DNA of 64,000 nt from Antarctobacter albus (GCF_900101505.1 NZ_FMZI01000001.1:248001-312000), one strand, 5' to 3'. Positions 9,287 to 18,019 are shown, numbered from the stretch's first letter. Translations and numbers: made by a program. Notes: generated by a model from the sequence alone, not told the origin.

Positions 9287-10000
9287 ATGCGCAAACCCGT
9301 GTTGGGCGCGACGGCACTGGCAATCTGGGCGGCTGGGCTTGCGATTGCCGGCCCGGTGACTGAATTCGAAACGGAATTCCGGGCCGTCTACGCCGACTAT
9401 CGCAAGGCCTTGTTCATGACCAACAGCGGCAACCGTGACGGGTCTGCCGCGAGCCTCGGGGCCTTTGGCACCGGATGGGCGGCATTGACAGCGGACCATG
9501 CCACAAATCCGCCCCCACAGTATGCAGACGATCCGCAGTGGGCCGATATGCTGCGCCAGGTCGACGCGCTGCTGGCCAGTGCGGGGTCACAAGTGGCCGA
9601 GGGCGATCTGGCCGAGGCGCATGAAACGCTGGAAGGGGTGCGGGAGGTCTTTTCCCGATTGCATCTGCGCAACGGCATTCAGACCTTCTCGGACCGGATG
9701 AACGCCTATCATGCCCGGATGGAACATGTCCTGGCCATCGATCCGGACAGCCTCACAGAGGCGGACCTGCCAAGGATGGCCGGAGAGGCAGCGGTGCTGT
9801 CCTACCTCGCGGGCGAAGTGGCGGGTCATCCCCCGGCAGAAGCTGTTGAAAACGAGGAGTTTTCAAAGCTTGTCAGCGGGTTTCGCGCCTCGGTTCAGAC
9901 GCTGGAGGATGCCGCCCAGGCCGGAGACTTGGAGGCGCTGCGCAAGGCGCTGACCGGGTTGAAAAAGCCCTATTCTATGCTGTTCCTGAAGTTCGGCTGA
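9287..10000 (+). CDS. Exported hypothetical protein, helical
   Basis: 237 residues. MRKPVLGATALAIWAAGLAIAG is a Sec signal peptide with probable cleavage near residue 21-22. The mature part is helical and Glu/Ala-rich, without Cys or haem motif, in two similar helical segments (TEFETEFRAVYADYRKAL; EFSKLVSGFRASVQTLEDA), a shape seen in cytochrome-c'-like four-helix periplasmic proteins, here without haem ligands. The function is unknown. The ribosome site AGGAGGG is strong but lies in a hairpin. Confidence 0.65.
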   Translation: MRKPVLGATALAIWAAGLAIAGPVTEFETEFRAVYADYRKALFMTNSGNRDGSAASLGAFGTGWAALTADHATNPPPQYADDPQWADMLRQVDALLASAGSQVAEGDLAEAHETLEGVREVFSRLHLRNGIQTFSDRMNAYHARMEHVLAIDPDSLTEADLPRMAGEAAVLSYLAGEVAGHPPAEAVENEEFSKLVSGFRASVQTLEDAAQAGDLEALRKALTGLKKPYSMLFLKFG

Positions 10001-10081
10001 ACAGTCGTCAGCCCGAGCGCAAAGGATTACGCCTCGGATCGGCTGCGGGGCCTTGGCGGTCATATCCCCCGCGCAAGACAA

Positions 10082-10115
10082 AGGCGCCGGCCCATTGCCA
10101 GGCGCGGCGCCTTTT
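10082..10115. terminator. Bidirectional terminator
   Basis: GGCGCCG (10083-10089) pairs with CGGCGCC (10105-10111), followed by TTTT on the plus strand. On the minus strand the same stem is followed by TTTGTCTTG, so it can serve both the exported-protein gene and the convergent small gene. Confidence 0.7.
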
Positions 10116-10137
10116 CACAACCACCGATTAACGGGGG

Positions 10138-10296
10138 TCAGCCGTAGACGGCCTCATGCGCGATGCGGCGGATCTCCGAGGGCGCGATGTCAAGGTCGCG
10201 GGCGACGGAGGCGTCAAGGGCGCTGAGTTCGCGCACGGTGGCACGGTACTTGGCGCGTTTCTGCATCGAGCTGCGGAGTTCTGTGAAAACACTCAT
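10138..10296 (-). CDS. DUF1127-like small protein
   Basis: A 52-residue gene. The start MSVFTELRSSMQKRAKYRAT is followed by VRELSALDASVARDLDIAPS and ends EIRRIAHEAVYG. The layout of basic helix, RELSxLD, a short turn containing DLDI, then EIRRIAxEAVYG is that of the alphaproteobacterial DUF1127/YjiS-like micro-proteins, small RNA-associated or stress-related factors. DUF1127 members usually read GxxRxDI at the turn; here it is ARDLDI. No operon partner; the 3' terminator is shared. Confidence 0.75.
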   Translation of the reverse strand: MSVFTELRSSMQKRAKYRATVRELSALDASVARDLDIAPSEIRRIAHEAVYG

Positions 10297-10431
10297 GGGT
10301 CTGTGTCCTGTGTCTGCGTTTCTGTTGTCGCAAACATAGGCATGCTGCGGCGCAGCACAATTGACGGTTCCGGAAAGGCGCCTTGCATTTCCTGCAGGGC
10401 TTGGCGCGAGGCTACCGGCTTCTTCTTGGTG

Positions 10432-10495
10432 AAAATACCCCCGGGGGGTCTGGGGGGCAGCGCCCCCCAGCCGGTCGGATCGCGAAAGCGATCCG
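10432..10495. repeat. Dispersed intergenic GC-rich repeat, copy 1
   Basis: Bases 10432-10476 match 38686-38729 with about six differences over 45 positions. Both run AAAATACC, a G6-T-C spacer, G6-C / G-C6 self-complementary arms, then CCGGTC. Each copy is followed by a second hairpin (here GGATCGC-GAAA-GCGATCC), and each lies just past the 3' end of a minus-strand gene. It resembles REP-type elements. Confidence 0.65.
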
Positions 10496-10506
10496 AAACC
10501 GGATCA

Positions 10507-10539
10507 CCCAAACGCAAAGGGCCGCCCAAAGGCGGCCCC
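10507..10539 (-). terminator. Terminator downstream of gap
   Basis: On the minus strand GGGCCGCC and GGCGGCCC pair (8 bp, loop TTTG), followed by TTTGCGTTT. It lies 29 bases past the gap stop codon. Confidence 0.8.
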
Positions 10540-10567
10540 GAACCCCGTGACGGCGTCATGCGCCCTG

Positions 10568-11569
10568 TCAGATGAGCTTGCCCATCGCGACGGCGGTGTC
10601 GGCCATGCGGTTGGAAAAGCCCCATTCATTGTCATACCAGCTCAGGATGCGGCACATGTTGCCGTCCATGACCTTGGTCTGATCCGTGTGAAAGATCGAG
10701 GACTGCGGGTCGTGGTTGAAATCCATCGAGACCAGCTTGCGGTCGGTATAGCCCAGCACACCCTTCAGCGGGCCGTCGGCGGCGGCACGGATGGCGTCGT
10801 TGATTTCCTCGACGCTGGTGTCGCGCGCGGCCTCGAAGGTCAGGTCGACGACCGAGACATTGGGCGTGGGCACACGGATCGCCACGCCGTCCAGTTTGCC
10901 CGCCAGTTCCGGCAGCACCAGGCCCACGGCCTTGGCCGCGCCGGTCGAGGTGGGGATCATCGACATGGCCGCGGCGCGGGCGCGGTAGAGATCCTTGTGC
11001 ATCGTGTCCAGCGTCGGCTGGTCACCGGTGTAGCTGTGCACGGTGGTCATGAAGCCGCGCTTGATGCCGATGGTGTCGTTCAGCACCTTGGCCACCGGCG
11101 ACAGGCAGTTGGTGGTGCAGGAGGCATTGGAGACGATCAGGTCTTCGGCGGTCAGCGTGTCGTGGTTGACGCCGTAGACGATTGTCTTGTCCGCGTCCTT
11201 GCCGGGGGCCGAGATCAGCACGCGGCTGGCGCCGTTGTCCAGGTGCGCCTGGCAGGCTTCTTTCGAGGTGAAAATGCCGGTGCATTCCATCACCACGTCC
11301 ACGTCCGACCAAGGCAGATCGGCGGGGTTGCGGATGGCGGTCACGCGGATCGGGCCACGGCCCACGTCGATGCTGTCTTCGGTATGCGTGACCTCGACCG
11401 GGAACCGGCCGTGCACGCTGTCGAATTGCAGCAGATGGGCATTGGTTTCGACCGGGCCGAGATCGTTGATCGCGATCACCTCGATATCGGTCCGGCCGGA
11501 CTCGATGATCGCGCGCAATACGTTGCGGCCGATGCGGCCAAAGCCATTGATGGCGACTTTAACACTCAT
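10568..11569 (-). CDS. gap: Glyceraldehyde-3-phosphate dehydrogenase, type I
   Basis: 333 residues. [20 protein letters not shown] is the Rossmann start; the active-site nucleophile is C151 in [10 protein letters not shown]; substrate-binding residues follow in [12 protein letters not shown] and the C-terminal [13 protein letters not shown] is intact. The IND at 34-36 (aspartate after the second strand) points to NAD rather than NADP preference. It oxidises glyceraldehyde-3-phosphate in glycolysis, or works in reverse in gluconeogenesis. Monocistronic, with its own terminator. Confidence 0.96.
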   Translation of the reverse strand: MSVKVAINGFGRIGRNVLRAIIESGRTDIEVIAINDLGPVETNAHLLQFDSVHGRFPVEVTHTEDSIDVGRGPIRVTAIRNPADLPWSDVDVVMECTGIFTSKEACQAHLDNGASRVLISAPGKDADKTIVYGVNHDTLTAEDLIVSNASCTTNCLSPVAKVLNDTIGIKRGFMTTVHSYTGDQPTLDTMHKDLYRARAAAMSMIPTSTGAAKAVGLVLPELAGKLDGVAIRVPTPNVSVVDLTFEAARDTSVEEINDAIRAAADGPLKGVLGYTDRKLVSMDFNHDPQSSIFHTDQTKVMDGNMCRILSWYDNEWGFSNRMADTAVAMGKLI

Positions 11570-11708
11570 GGGGCGTGTCCCTTTGTGGCTTGCGGGCAGG
11601 GCGGGGACGGTGCGTCAATCGCTCCGTCCAGCGTTTCGTTACCGCTAACAATCACCTGCGAGCGAAAAAGTCAACCTCGCTTCCCGTCGGGACGGGAGGG
11701 CGCGCCGC

Positions 11709-11852
11709 CTAGCGCCAGAAAGCCAGCCAGTCGAGGAGAACGAAGAGCTTGCGCCCGAGGAACAGCAGGTTGTCGCCTTTGTTGAGCTGGAGATCGGCGA
11801 CGATGGCCGCGATGACGGCCAGGCCAAGGAGGATCGCAAGCCGGTTGGTCAT
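11709..11852 (-). CDS. Small single-span membrane protein
   Basis: 47 residues, starting at an ATG at 11852 with AAAGG nine bases upstream. MTNRLAILLGLAVIAAIVADL is one membrane segment; the remainder (NKGDNLLFLGRKLFVLLDWLAFWR) is an amphipathic or second hydrophobic helix. The reading extends upstream in frame, but without a ribosome site. Similar micro-proteins are common in Roseobacter genomes with no assigned role. Confidence 0.6.
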   Translation of the reverse strand: MTNRLAILLGLAVIAAIVADLQLNKGDNLLFLGRKLFVLLDWLAFWR

Positions 11853-11908
11853 GGCGGGGCCTTTGCATTTGGTCTTTGCCCTTGTCATGCCAGAGCGGCG
11901 CCGGGCTG

Positions 11909-12406
11909 TCACGAGGGCGCGGGCGCGGCCTCCATCAGCTCTTCGATGAAATAGGCCAGGAAGGCGCCGCGCCCGCTGACCCCGGCCTTGCGGTAGATCG
12001 CGCCCAGGTGGGCCTTGACCGTGCCCTCGGCATTGCCGCGCATCCGGGCGATTTCCGGGATCGCCAGGCCCTTGAGCGTCAACAGCGCCACGTCCTGTTC
12101 CGACGGCGTCAGGCCCCAGGTATCGAAATGCTGCGCCACGATGTCGTGAAAGGCCCCCGCGGCCAGCCCCAGTTGCTGTTCCAGGTGCGCCTCGCGGCGC
12201 AGCATCTCCATCAGGATGCGGGTGCCGAAGATCACCCCGGCAATCAGCGCGGCGGCGGCCAGCGCCTCGACCATGAAATGCCAGTGGGTGAAGGGCGGCC
12301 AGCCCAGTTCGATCCCGTCACGCAGGACATCCAGCAGGAAGAAGGCCGCGCAGGCACTCTGCGCGGCGATCAACAGGCCAAGGCGAAGCGGCTTTTTCCC
12401 GGTCAT
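11909..12406 (-). CDS. Membrane-anchored LuxR-type regulator
   Basis: 165 residues. Two hydrophobic segments (about 8-28 and 44-64) are followed by a short coiled stretch and a GerE/LuxR helix-turn-helix (LTPSEQDVALLTLKGLAIPE, then IARMRGNAEGTVKAHLGAIY; about 101-148). There is no receiver, PAS or autoinducer domain, so sensing must come through the membrane part or a partner protein. Its ATG overlaps the stop of the cytochrome b gene by four bases, so the two are translationally coupled. It probably reports on the redox or cytochrome system next to it. Confidence 0.82.
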   Translation of the reverse strand: MTGKKPLRLGLLIAAQSACAAFFLLDVLRDGIELGWPPFTHWHFMVEALAAAALIAGVIFGTRILMEMLRREAHLEQQLGLAAGAFHDIVAQHFDTWGLTPSEQDVALLTLKGLAIPEIARMRGNAEGTVKAHLGAIYRKAGVSGRGAFLAYFIEELMEAAPAPS

Positions 12407-12942
12407 GGGTCCAGTCGTACCGTATCGGGCACGCGCTTGACACCTGTCAGCATGGCGCGGGGCAGGTTGATCCCCGAGCGGCGGCTTTCCCAGAAGACCG
12501 CTGCGATATGCGCCACCACAGAGATCTCTGCCCAGGTCACCAGAACCTCGTGCATCTCCTCGACCCATTCGATGCCCCAGAAGGCATTGGTGGTCATCAT
12601 GTAGCCGGTTGCGCTGATTCCGATCAGCGTCGCGATCAGGTTGAAGATCATCAGCGCGCCCAGCGGCGAATGCCCGAGATGCGCGGATTTGCGGGCCGCC
12701 GCCATATCGGTCAACTGGGCGCGGATGCTGTTGCTGCTGGGCATGAAACTGGCAAATCGCGCCGAGCGCGGCCCGATCAGCCCCCAGACCAGGCGCAGCG
12801 CGATCAGGGCGGCGATGGCATAGCCCACCCATTCGTGCAGCGTTTCGTCCGGGTCGGTAAAGATGGCATTGGCCAGGAAGAGGATCGCCAGGCTCCAGTG
12901 AAAGAGGCGCAGGAAGGGATCCCATATGCGGTGGTCTGTCAT
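12403..12942 (-). CDS. Cytochrome b561-type membrane protein
   Basis: 179 residues starting at the ATG at 12942, with GGAGAC upstream. WDPFLRLFHWSLAILFL opens the family fold, with H15 and H36 (DETLHEWVGY) as first haem ligands and a histidine late in the protein (SVVAHIAAVFWESRR) completing the set. Four membrane helices are visible. Such proteins pass quinol or periplasmic electrons to a c-type or oxidoreductase partner. Operon: PepSY, this gene, LuxR, all on the minus strand. Confidence 0.85.
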   Translation of the reverse strand: MTDHRIWDPFLRLFHWSLAILFLANAIFTDPDETLHEWVGYAIAALIALRLVWGLIGPRSARFASFMPSSNSIRAQLTDMAAARKSAHLGHSPLGALMIFNLIATLIGISATGYMMTTNAFWGIEWVEEMHEVLVTWAEISVVAHIAAVFWESRRSGINLPRAMLTGVKRVPDTVRLDP

Positions 12943-12996
12943 GTCCGGTCTCCGGGGCAGGGCCGGACCCACGGGGCGGGTCCGGCGCGGTTGGGA

Positions 12997-13254
12997 TCAG
13001 TCGTCGATCTTGGTGCGGACAATGTTCAGGTCCTGGTCCAGGTACAGTTCGAACCGCTGCCCGTCTTTCAGCGCGTAGACCTCGATCATCCCGTCTTCCC
13101 GGTCGATGCCGCGGACCTCGTAACCCTGTTCGGTCAGAAGGGCGGTGATCTCGGCTTTGCGGGCCTTGTCCATCTGGCCGTACTCGCCGCTGGAGGCAAA
13201 GGCGGGCAGGGCGATCAGGGCGGAAAGGGCGGCGGCGATCATGGTGCGGGTCAT
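12997..13254 (-). CDS. PepSY-domain periplasmic protein
   Basis: 85 residues. The start at 13254 follows AGGAGA. A signal peptide (MTRTMIAAALSALIALPAFA) precedes a single PepSY unit: ARKAEITALLTEQGYEVRGI, then DGMIEVYALKDGQRFELYLD. Small exported PepSY proteins are thought to modulate a neighbouring enzyme; here they pair with the cytochrome b gene 54 bases downstream. Confidence 0.85.
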   Translation of the reverse strand: MTRTMIAAALSALIALPAFASSGEYGQMDKARKAEITALLTEQGYEVRGIDREDGMIEVYALKDGQRFELYLDQDLNIVRTKIDD

Positions 13255-13427
13255 GTTGTATCTCCTGTGTTGCGGCCTGCGGTGGTGCAGGGCGTGACAG
13301 GAAGATGTGCCGGTCGAGGCGGGAAAGATATTGGTCCAAAGCGGGGGAAGGGGCAGGCTGTGACTTTGGTTTAGGATTGATTTGAAAGGTTTTTTCCTGG
13401 AGTGCCGAGCTGCCGTCACCGTCACGA

Positions 13428-13455
13428 CGCAAAACGGCCCCGCAGGGCGGGGCCG
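13428..13455 (-). terminator. Terminator downstream of dsbB
   Basis: Minus strand CGGCCCCGC and GCGGGGCCG form a perfect 9-bp stem with a three-base loop, followed by TTTTGCG. Confidence 0.85.
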
Positions 13456-13477
13456 GTGATCCGGATCTGGCGGCGGC

Positions 13478-13939
13478 TCAGCGCGGTGCGCGCATCGCCA
13501 TGACGAACAGGCCGGCGATCAGGGCAGAGGCCGCGACATTGTAGTTGGCCATCGACAGGCCGAACAATTCCCAGGGGATCTGGTCGCAGGGCACCATCGG
13601 TGCGTTCATGATCGCCTCCATCGCCTCTTCGGGCGACAGGCCTTGCAGCGAAGGGGCGCTGCAGCTTTTCAGACCTTCCCACCACTGCCGTTCGACCCCG
13701 CTGTGAAAGAGGCCGATGGCGGAGCTGGACAGCGCCGAAAGCGCCGCCAGGGCCAGTAGGATCCGGTTCGGCAGCGCAAGGGCGATGCCGCCGATGATCA
13801 GCGCGCCGACGTGGCCATAGCGCTGCCAGTAGCAAAGCTGGCAGGGCAACAGCCCCTGAACGTACTGGAAATAGAGCGCGCCGAGCAGCAGCCCGGCGGA
13901 ACCAAGTACACCAAGCAAGGTCAGGACAGTGCGGTTCAT
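13478..13939 (-). CDS. dsbB: Disulfide bond formation protein, DsbB family
   Basis: 153 residues with four membrane segments. The quinone-reducing pair C33-x-x-C36 (LPCQLCYWQR) and the second periplasmic pair C93 and C118 are present. The motif CxxCYWQRYGH is diagnostic. It reoxidises DsbA in the periplasm and delivers electrons to ubiquinone. The gene stands alone with its own terminator. The ribosome site is weak (GAGGAT upstream of the ATG). Confidence 0.9.
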   Translation of the reverse strand: MNRTVLTLLGVLGSAGLLLGALYFQYVQGLLPCQLCYWQRYGHVGALIIGGIALALPNRILLALAALSALSSSAIGLFHSGVERQWWEGLKSCSAPSLQGLSPEEAMEAIMNAPMVPCDQIPWELFGLSMANYNVAASALIAGLFVMAMRAPR

Positions 13940-14026
13940 GGCATCCTCAAGTATTCGATCTTTGCCTACAGGTGGCGCAGGCGTACGGGGCGCGCAAGCG
14001 TAAACGGGGCGATGTCGCGGACGTGA

Positions 14027-14641
14027 TCAGAGCCCGAGCCAGGTCTTGACCAGGCTCGCCAGTGTTGCCCCGGCCAGGACAAGTGTCGATATCCAGGCGG
14101 TGCCGATGATGGTTCCGACCACGACAAGCACTCCGTCCCGTTGCAGCAATCCCATGGCGATCACGACCACGGCAATGCCCGGAACGGTGTTCGTGCCGGG
14201 CAACGGCACAAGGATCGAGGCGCTGAACGCCACCAGCGCGATCCCGATGATCCGATCCAGCGGCGGCCGGGTCAGTGCGCCCAGCCTTGGACGGCTGACC
14301 GCCTCGATCCGGCGCAGCCAGGGGCCCGCCCGGCGTGCCAGGGATTCCAGCCCGCTGGTCGTGACGGTGCGCTCTCCGAGCTTGCCGGGTAGCCAGGGAA
14401 CCTGCCGACCGAAAAGGATCTGAACCGACACGAACATGAGCGGCAGGGCAACCACCTGCGGAATTCCGTAGAGAAACGGAATGCAGCAGGGCAGGGCGAG
14501 GATCAGCAGAAACAACCCGAAGGCCCGTTCGTGAAGTTGCCCGAGCACCCAGTCGAGCGAAACGCTATCGCCCTGGGCCTCTGCCGCCAGGGCATCAAGC
14601 CGGTCCGAAATCGCCTGGTCCGTTTCTTGTGGGGCTGTCAT
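14027..14641 (-). CDS. ExoD-family membrane protein
   Basis: 204 residues from the ATG at 14641, which follows AAGGAGAG; the longer in-frame extension to 14794 lacks a site. The hallmarks are SLDWVLGQLHERAFGLFLLI, LALPCCIPFLYGIPQVVALP and the conserved RPRLGALTRPPLDR, then two C-terminal membrane segments. ExoD proteins were found by effects on exopolysaccharide and alkaline tolerance in rhizobia; biochemical activity is unknown. Confidence 0.85.
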   Translation of the reverse strand: MTAPQETDQAISDRLDALAAEAQGDSVSLDWVLGQLHERAFGLFLLILALPCCIPFLYGIPQVVALPLMFVSVQILFGRQVPWLPGKLGERTVTTSGLESLARRAGPWLRRIEAVSRPRLGALTRPPLDRIIGIALVAFSASILVPLPGTNTVPGIAVVVIAMGLLQRDGVLVVVGTIIGTAWISTLVLAGATLASLVKTWLGL

Positions 14642-14822
14642 CCAGGGCTCTCCTTGAGTTGCAGACCTCAAAATTTTCTCTCCGCTAGCAGGTCGTGTTC
14701 CAGTAGGCCAGCGTCCGACCGTCGCATCCCTCTGGGGAGGCCGCGAAAGCGCCCTGGAATGATCAAAAGGGCATCCAACGCCGCTTGCCCCCATTCTTGC
14801 CCATGTGTATATGGCCCTACGG

Positions 14823-14906
14823 GCCCAAGTGGCGGAATGGTAGACGCAGGGGATTCAAAATCCCCCGCCTTCGGGCGTGCCGGTTCGAGTCCGGCCTTGG
14901 GTACCA
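14823..14906 (+). tRNA. tRNA-Leu (anticodon CAA)
   Basis: An 84-base class II tRNA with encoded CCA. The acceptor arms GCCCAAG and CTTGGGT pair (G-T at the first position). The anticodon stem GGGGA/TCCCC encloses TTCAAAA, giving anticodon CAA for UUG codons. A long variable arm (CCGCCTTCGGGCG) and GGTTCGAGTCC T-arm follow. Confidence 0.95.
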
Positions 14907-15069
14907 ATGACTTGGCGGATGCGCAGGCCCGGCGCATCTGGACGGGTCACACGGTAGGGTGACAGCGTGCTTTCGCCGCCTTTGTCCCCGTTCTTCCCCA
15001 CACCTCAAGACACGGCCATTTGGGCCTAGTGAAACATCAGGCGGCAGCCCCCTTGTGTTGCGGGCGCGA
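14907..15069. other. Spacer between tRNA-Leu and tenA, no gene seen
   Basis: It carries no credible coding sequence or repeat. The thi-operon hairpin follows at 15070. Confidence 0.4.
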
Positions 15070-15090
15070 AGCGGGACCTCGGGTCCCGCT
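15070..15090 (-). terminator. Hairpin at the 3' end of the thi operon
   Basis: AGCGGGACC and GGTCCCGCT form a perfect 9-bp stem with a three-base loop, 16 bases past the tenA stop. The trailing T-tract is poor (TTCGCG), so termination efficiency is uncertain. Confidence 0.5.
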
Positions 15091-15106
15091 CCCTTGATCC
15101 TGACGC

Positions 15107-15826
15107 TCAGGGGGCACTGACCGGGGGGCCGCTCTGGTACGCCGGGGCGCCCTGCGCGGCTGGCGGCTGGGCCCAGTCCTCCATGTGATAGGCGCTGTCC
15201 CAGAACCGCCATTCGTGCCAGCAGGCCCTGCGAAAGGCCCGTTCCATGCGTGTCGTCGTCGGGCCATCCGCTTCGGCCCCCAGCCTGTCTGTCAGGGACA
15301 GCATGCGCGAGACGCTTTCGTCGAAGGCTTCGCCGGAATAGGTGTCGATCCAGGCCGCGTAGGGATTTGACGGCTGGCTGTGCTTGGCAATGTCCCGGCC
15401 GACCTCGCGGTAGATCCAGAAACAGGGCAAAAGCGCCGCGACCGCCTCTTGAAAGTCCCCCAGCGCGGCGGAACGCAGCAGGAAGGACAGGTAGTGGTCG
15501 CAGGCCGCAGAGGGCTGAATGGCGGCGAAAGCGCTGTCGGAAACCCCGAACAGGCCCATGTAATGCGCGTGAAGTTCGCGCTCGACGTGGATCGCTCCGG
15601 TTGCCGAACCCGCCAGCTGCGCCAGCACTTCGGCCGAGGGGGCCTTGGCCGCGGCCAGTGACAGGGCGCGGGCGAAGCCTTCGAGATAATGCGCATCCTG
15701 CACGATGTATCCCTGGAACACGTCACGGCGCAGGGTGCCCGATGCCATGTCGCGGTTGAAGGGCATGTCGTAGATCTGCTGCCACAGATCCGCGGTCTGC
15801 TTGGCCAAATCCTGTGTGAAGGTCAT
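15107..15826 (-). CDS. tenA: Aminopyrimidine aminohydrolase / thiaminase II
   Basis: 239 residues. The catalytic C135 lies in ALLPCFWIYREVG, with D44 (IVQDAHYLEGFA), Y/E residues in HVERELHAHY, and the C-terminal FWDSAYHMEDW. TenA hydrolyses degraded aminopyrimidines of thiamine to HMP in salvage. The ATG overlaps the thiD stop by four bases, placing it last in thiM-thiE-thiD-tenA. It is about 15 residues longer than the usual TenA at its C-terminus (Ala/Pro-rich). Confidence 0.92.
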   Translation of the reverse strand: MTFTQDLAKQTADLWQQIYDMPFNRDMASGTLRRDVFQGYIVQDAHYLEGFARALSLAAAKAPSAEVLAQLAGSATGAIHVERELHAHYMGLFGVSDSAFAAIQPSAACDHYLSFLLRSAALGDFQEAVAALLPCFWIYREVGRDIAKHSQPSNPYAAWIDTYSGEAFDESVSRMLSLTDRLGAEADGPTTTRMERAFRRACWHEWRFWDSAYHMEDWAQPPAAQGAPAYQSGPPVSAP

Positions 15827-16626
15827 CTGTCTGTCCCCGTGATGAAATGAAAGTGATGGACCGGGCCGTGCCCCGTTCCGACCGACAACCGGTCTGCCGC
15901 CGCAATGGCGGCGCTGATGTAACGCTTGGCCCGATCGGCGGCCTCGGTGATCGCCAGCCCGGACCCGAGGGCGGTGGCCAGCGCCGACGAGAAGGTGCAA
16001 CCCGTGCCATGCGTGTTGCGCGTCGCCGTGCGGGGGCCGTCGAACCAGGCCTCGACATCGGGTGAGAGCAGGAGATCGGGGCTGCGGTCTCCGGAGAGGT
16101 GCCCGCCTTTCAGCAGCACCGCGCCCGGCCCCAACGCCAGCAGTGCCCGGGCCTGCCGGATCATCTCTTCCGTGGTTGCGGCCTCGGCACAGCCGAGAAG
16201 GTCCGCCGCCTCCGGCAGGTTGGGGGTGATGACGCCGGCAAGGGGCAACATGTCCCGCAAGGCCGCCACGGCCGGTGCCCGCAACAGCCTGTCGCCGCCC
16301 TTGGCGACCATCACGGGGTCCAGCACGACGGGGCATGCAAGACCCGCGATGCCCTTTGTCACCGTTTCGATGATGGCCGCGTCACCCAGCATGCCGATCT
16401 TGATCGCGTCGATGGCGATGTCGTCGCGGATTGCCGCGATCTGGGCGGCAACCATGTCGGTGTCGCACAGGCTGACCGCCGTCACGCCACGGGTGTTCTG
16501 GGCGGTCAGCGCGGTCAGGACGCTCATTGCGTAGCCGCCATTTGCCGAGATCGCCTTGATGTCGGCCTGTATGCCCGCACCGCCGGAACAATCGGAACCG
16601 GCGATGGAAAGGATGTTCGGGATCAT
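15823..16626 (-). CDS. thiD: Hydroxymethylpyrimidine/phosphomethylpyrimidine kinase
   Basis: 267 residues starting at 16626 after GGAGG. IAGSDCSGGAGIQADIKA opens the ribokinase-fold ThiD family, followed by LDPVMVAKGGDRLL and the anion-hole motif GTGCTFSSALA with its catalytic region. It phosphorylates HMP twice to HMP-PP for coupling with thiazole phosphate. The ATG overlaps the thiE stop (ATGA). Confidence 0.94.
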   Translation of the reverse strand: MIPNILSIAGSDCSGGAGIQADIKAISANGGYAMSVLTALTAQNTRGVTAVSLCDTDMVAAQIAAIRDDIAIDAIKIGMLGDAAIIETVTKGIAGLACPVVLDPVMVAKGGDRLLRAPAVAALRDMLPLAGVITPNLPEAADLLGCAEAATTEEMIRQARALLALGPGAVLLKGGHLSGDRSPDLLLSPDVEAWFDGPRTATRNTHGTGCTFSSALATALGSGLAITEAADRAKRYISAAIAAADRLSVGTGHGPVHHFHFITGTDR

Positions 16627-17234
16627 GCCGTCCTCCATGCGTGGATCAGGGTCCGGGTCGCGGCGGTCATGTCCGCCGCCCGTGAAATCGCCGAGACGAC
16701 GGCCAGCCCGGCGCCACCGGCGGCCTTGACCGGCGCGGCGTCGCGGGCCGTCACGCCGCCAATGGCGAGGCAGGGCAGCGAGGTGCGCCCGGCGATCACG
16801 GCGAAACCGTCCAACCCGATGGGTGCGGCGTGATCTGGCTTGGACCCGGTCGCGTAGATCGGTCCGACGCCGAGGTAGTCGACACCGGCGGGCACCGCGT
16901 CCAGCTGCGCTGCCGTCTCGATCGACAGGCCAAGGATCATGTCCGGACCGATCTTCCGGCGGATGCGGTCGGGATCTCCGTCACCTTGGCCGACGTGCAG
17001 ACCCGCCGCGCCGATCGCGATGGCCAGGTCGACCCGATCGTTCACGATCAGCTTGGTCCCGAAGGGGGAAAGTGCGGTCATCAGCGCCCGCGCGAGCCGG
17101 GCCAGATCCGCGTCCGGTGTCACCTTGTCACGCAGTTGAACCCATTCGGCGCCTCCCTGTGCGGCGGCAACCGCCTGGACGATGACCGGTGCGGGTGCGG
17201 TGGCATCCGTGATGAAACAGAGCGGCGGGATCAT
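16623..17234 (-). CDS. thiE: Thiamine-phosphate synthase
   Basis: 203 residues, a TIM barrel. It has WVQLRDK (35-41, pyrophosphate binding), LIVNDRVDLAIAIGAAGLHV, GLHVGQGD, YLGVGPIYATGSKPDH and IGGVTARDA, all conserved in ThiE. It joins HMP-PP and thiazole phosphate to give thiamine phosphate. The gene's ATG overlaps the thiM stop. Confidence 0.94.
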   Translation of the reverse strand: MIPPLCFITDATAPAPVIVQAVAAAQGGAEWVQLRDKVTPDADLARLARALMTALSPFGTKLIVNDRVDLAIAIGAAGLHVGQGDGDPDRIRRKIGPDMILGLSIETAAQLDAVPAGVDYLGVGPIYATGSKPDHAAPIGLDGFAVIAGRTSLPCLAIGGVTARDAAPVKAAGGAGLAVVSAISRAADMTAATRTLIHAWRTA

Positions 17235-18019
17235 GCCAGCGTGATCCGGGCGCCGCGCGCCAGGTCCTCTGGCGTCATCGTGTACAGCGCATCAATGAAG
17301 GCCACCTGGAATGTCCCCGGTCCCCGGACGCCTTCGGCGGCCTGTTCGCCGGCAAGACCGAAAAAGGCCAGCGCGGCAATGGTCGCCTCAAATGGATCCT
17401 GCCCGACGGTAAAGGCGCCGACGATGCCGGTCAGGGAACAGCCCAGGGCCGTCACCCGGGGCATCAGGGCGTGGCCATTGGCGACCTCGGCATTGCGCGT
17501 GCCATCGGTGACGAAATCCACGGGGCCGGTCACGGCGACCACGCCGCCGGTCCGCCGTGCCAGGGCGCTTGCAGCCTCCTGCGCCTGGGAAACCGCGTCG
17601 GCGGTGTCGGCGCCCTTGCCGCTTGCGTCGGCGCCGGCCAGCGCCATGATCTCCGACGCATTGCCCCGGATCACGGTCGGGGCGAGGTTCAATAGGCGTG
17701 CACCGATGTCCCGGCGATAACCCGTGGCGCCGACTGCCACCGGATCGAGTATCCAGGGCGTTCCCTGCGCCTGAGCGGCCCCGGCGCTCTCCAGCATGGC
17801 GTCGGCCCAGGCCGGTGAGAGCGTCCCGATATTGATCGTCAATGCCTGCGCCAGGCCTGTGAATTCGGCCGCTTCCTCGCGCGCGTGGACCATCGCGGGC
17901 GAAGCCCCGGCCGCGAGCATGACGTTGGCCATGATGTTCATGGCGACGTAATTCGTGATGTTCTGAACAAGCGGCGCCGTCCGGCGCATGTGATCCAAGT
18001 GCTGTCCCGTATCGTCCAT
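17231..18019 (-). CDS. thiM: Hydroxyethylthiazole kinase
   Basis: 262 residues from the ATG at 18019, which follows AAGGAGA; a longer in-frame reading begins inside the riboswitch. PLVQNITNYVAMNIMANVML is the ThiM signature, with GASPAMVHAREEAAEF, WILDPVAVGAT, VIRGNASEIMAL and the catalytic region VTALGCSLTGIVGAF. It phosphorylates 4-methyl-5-hydroxyethylthiazole, so the operon is for salvage: no thiC, thiG or thiO is in it. Confidence 0.94.
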   Translation of the reverse strand: MDDTGQHLDHMRRTAPLVQNITNYVAMNIMANVMLAAGASPAMVHAREEAAEFTGLAQALTINIGTLSPAWADAMLESAGAAQAQGTPWILDPVAVGATGYRRDIGARLLNLAPTVIRGNASEIMALAGADASGKGADTADAVSQAQEAASALARRTGGVVAVTGPVDFVTDGTRNAEVANGHALMPRVTALGCSLTGIVGAFTVGQDPFEATIAALAFFGLAGEQAAEGVRGPGTFQVAFIDALYTMTPEDLARGARITLA

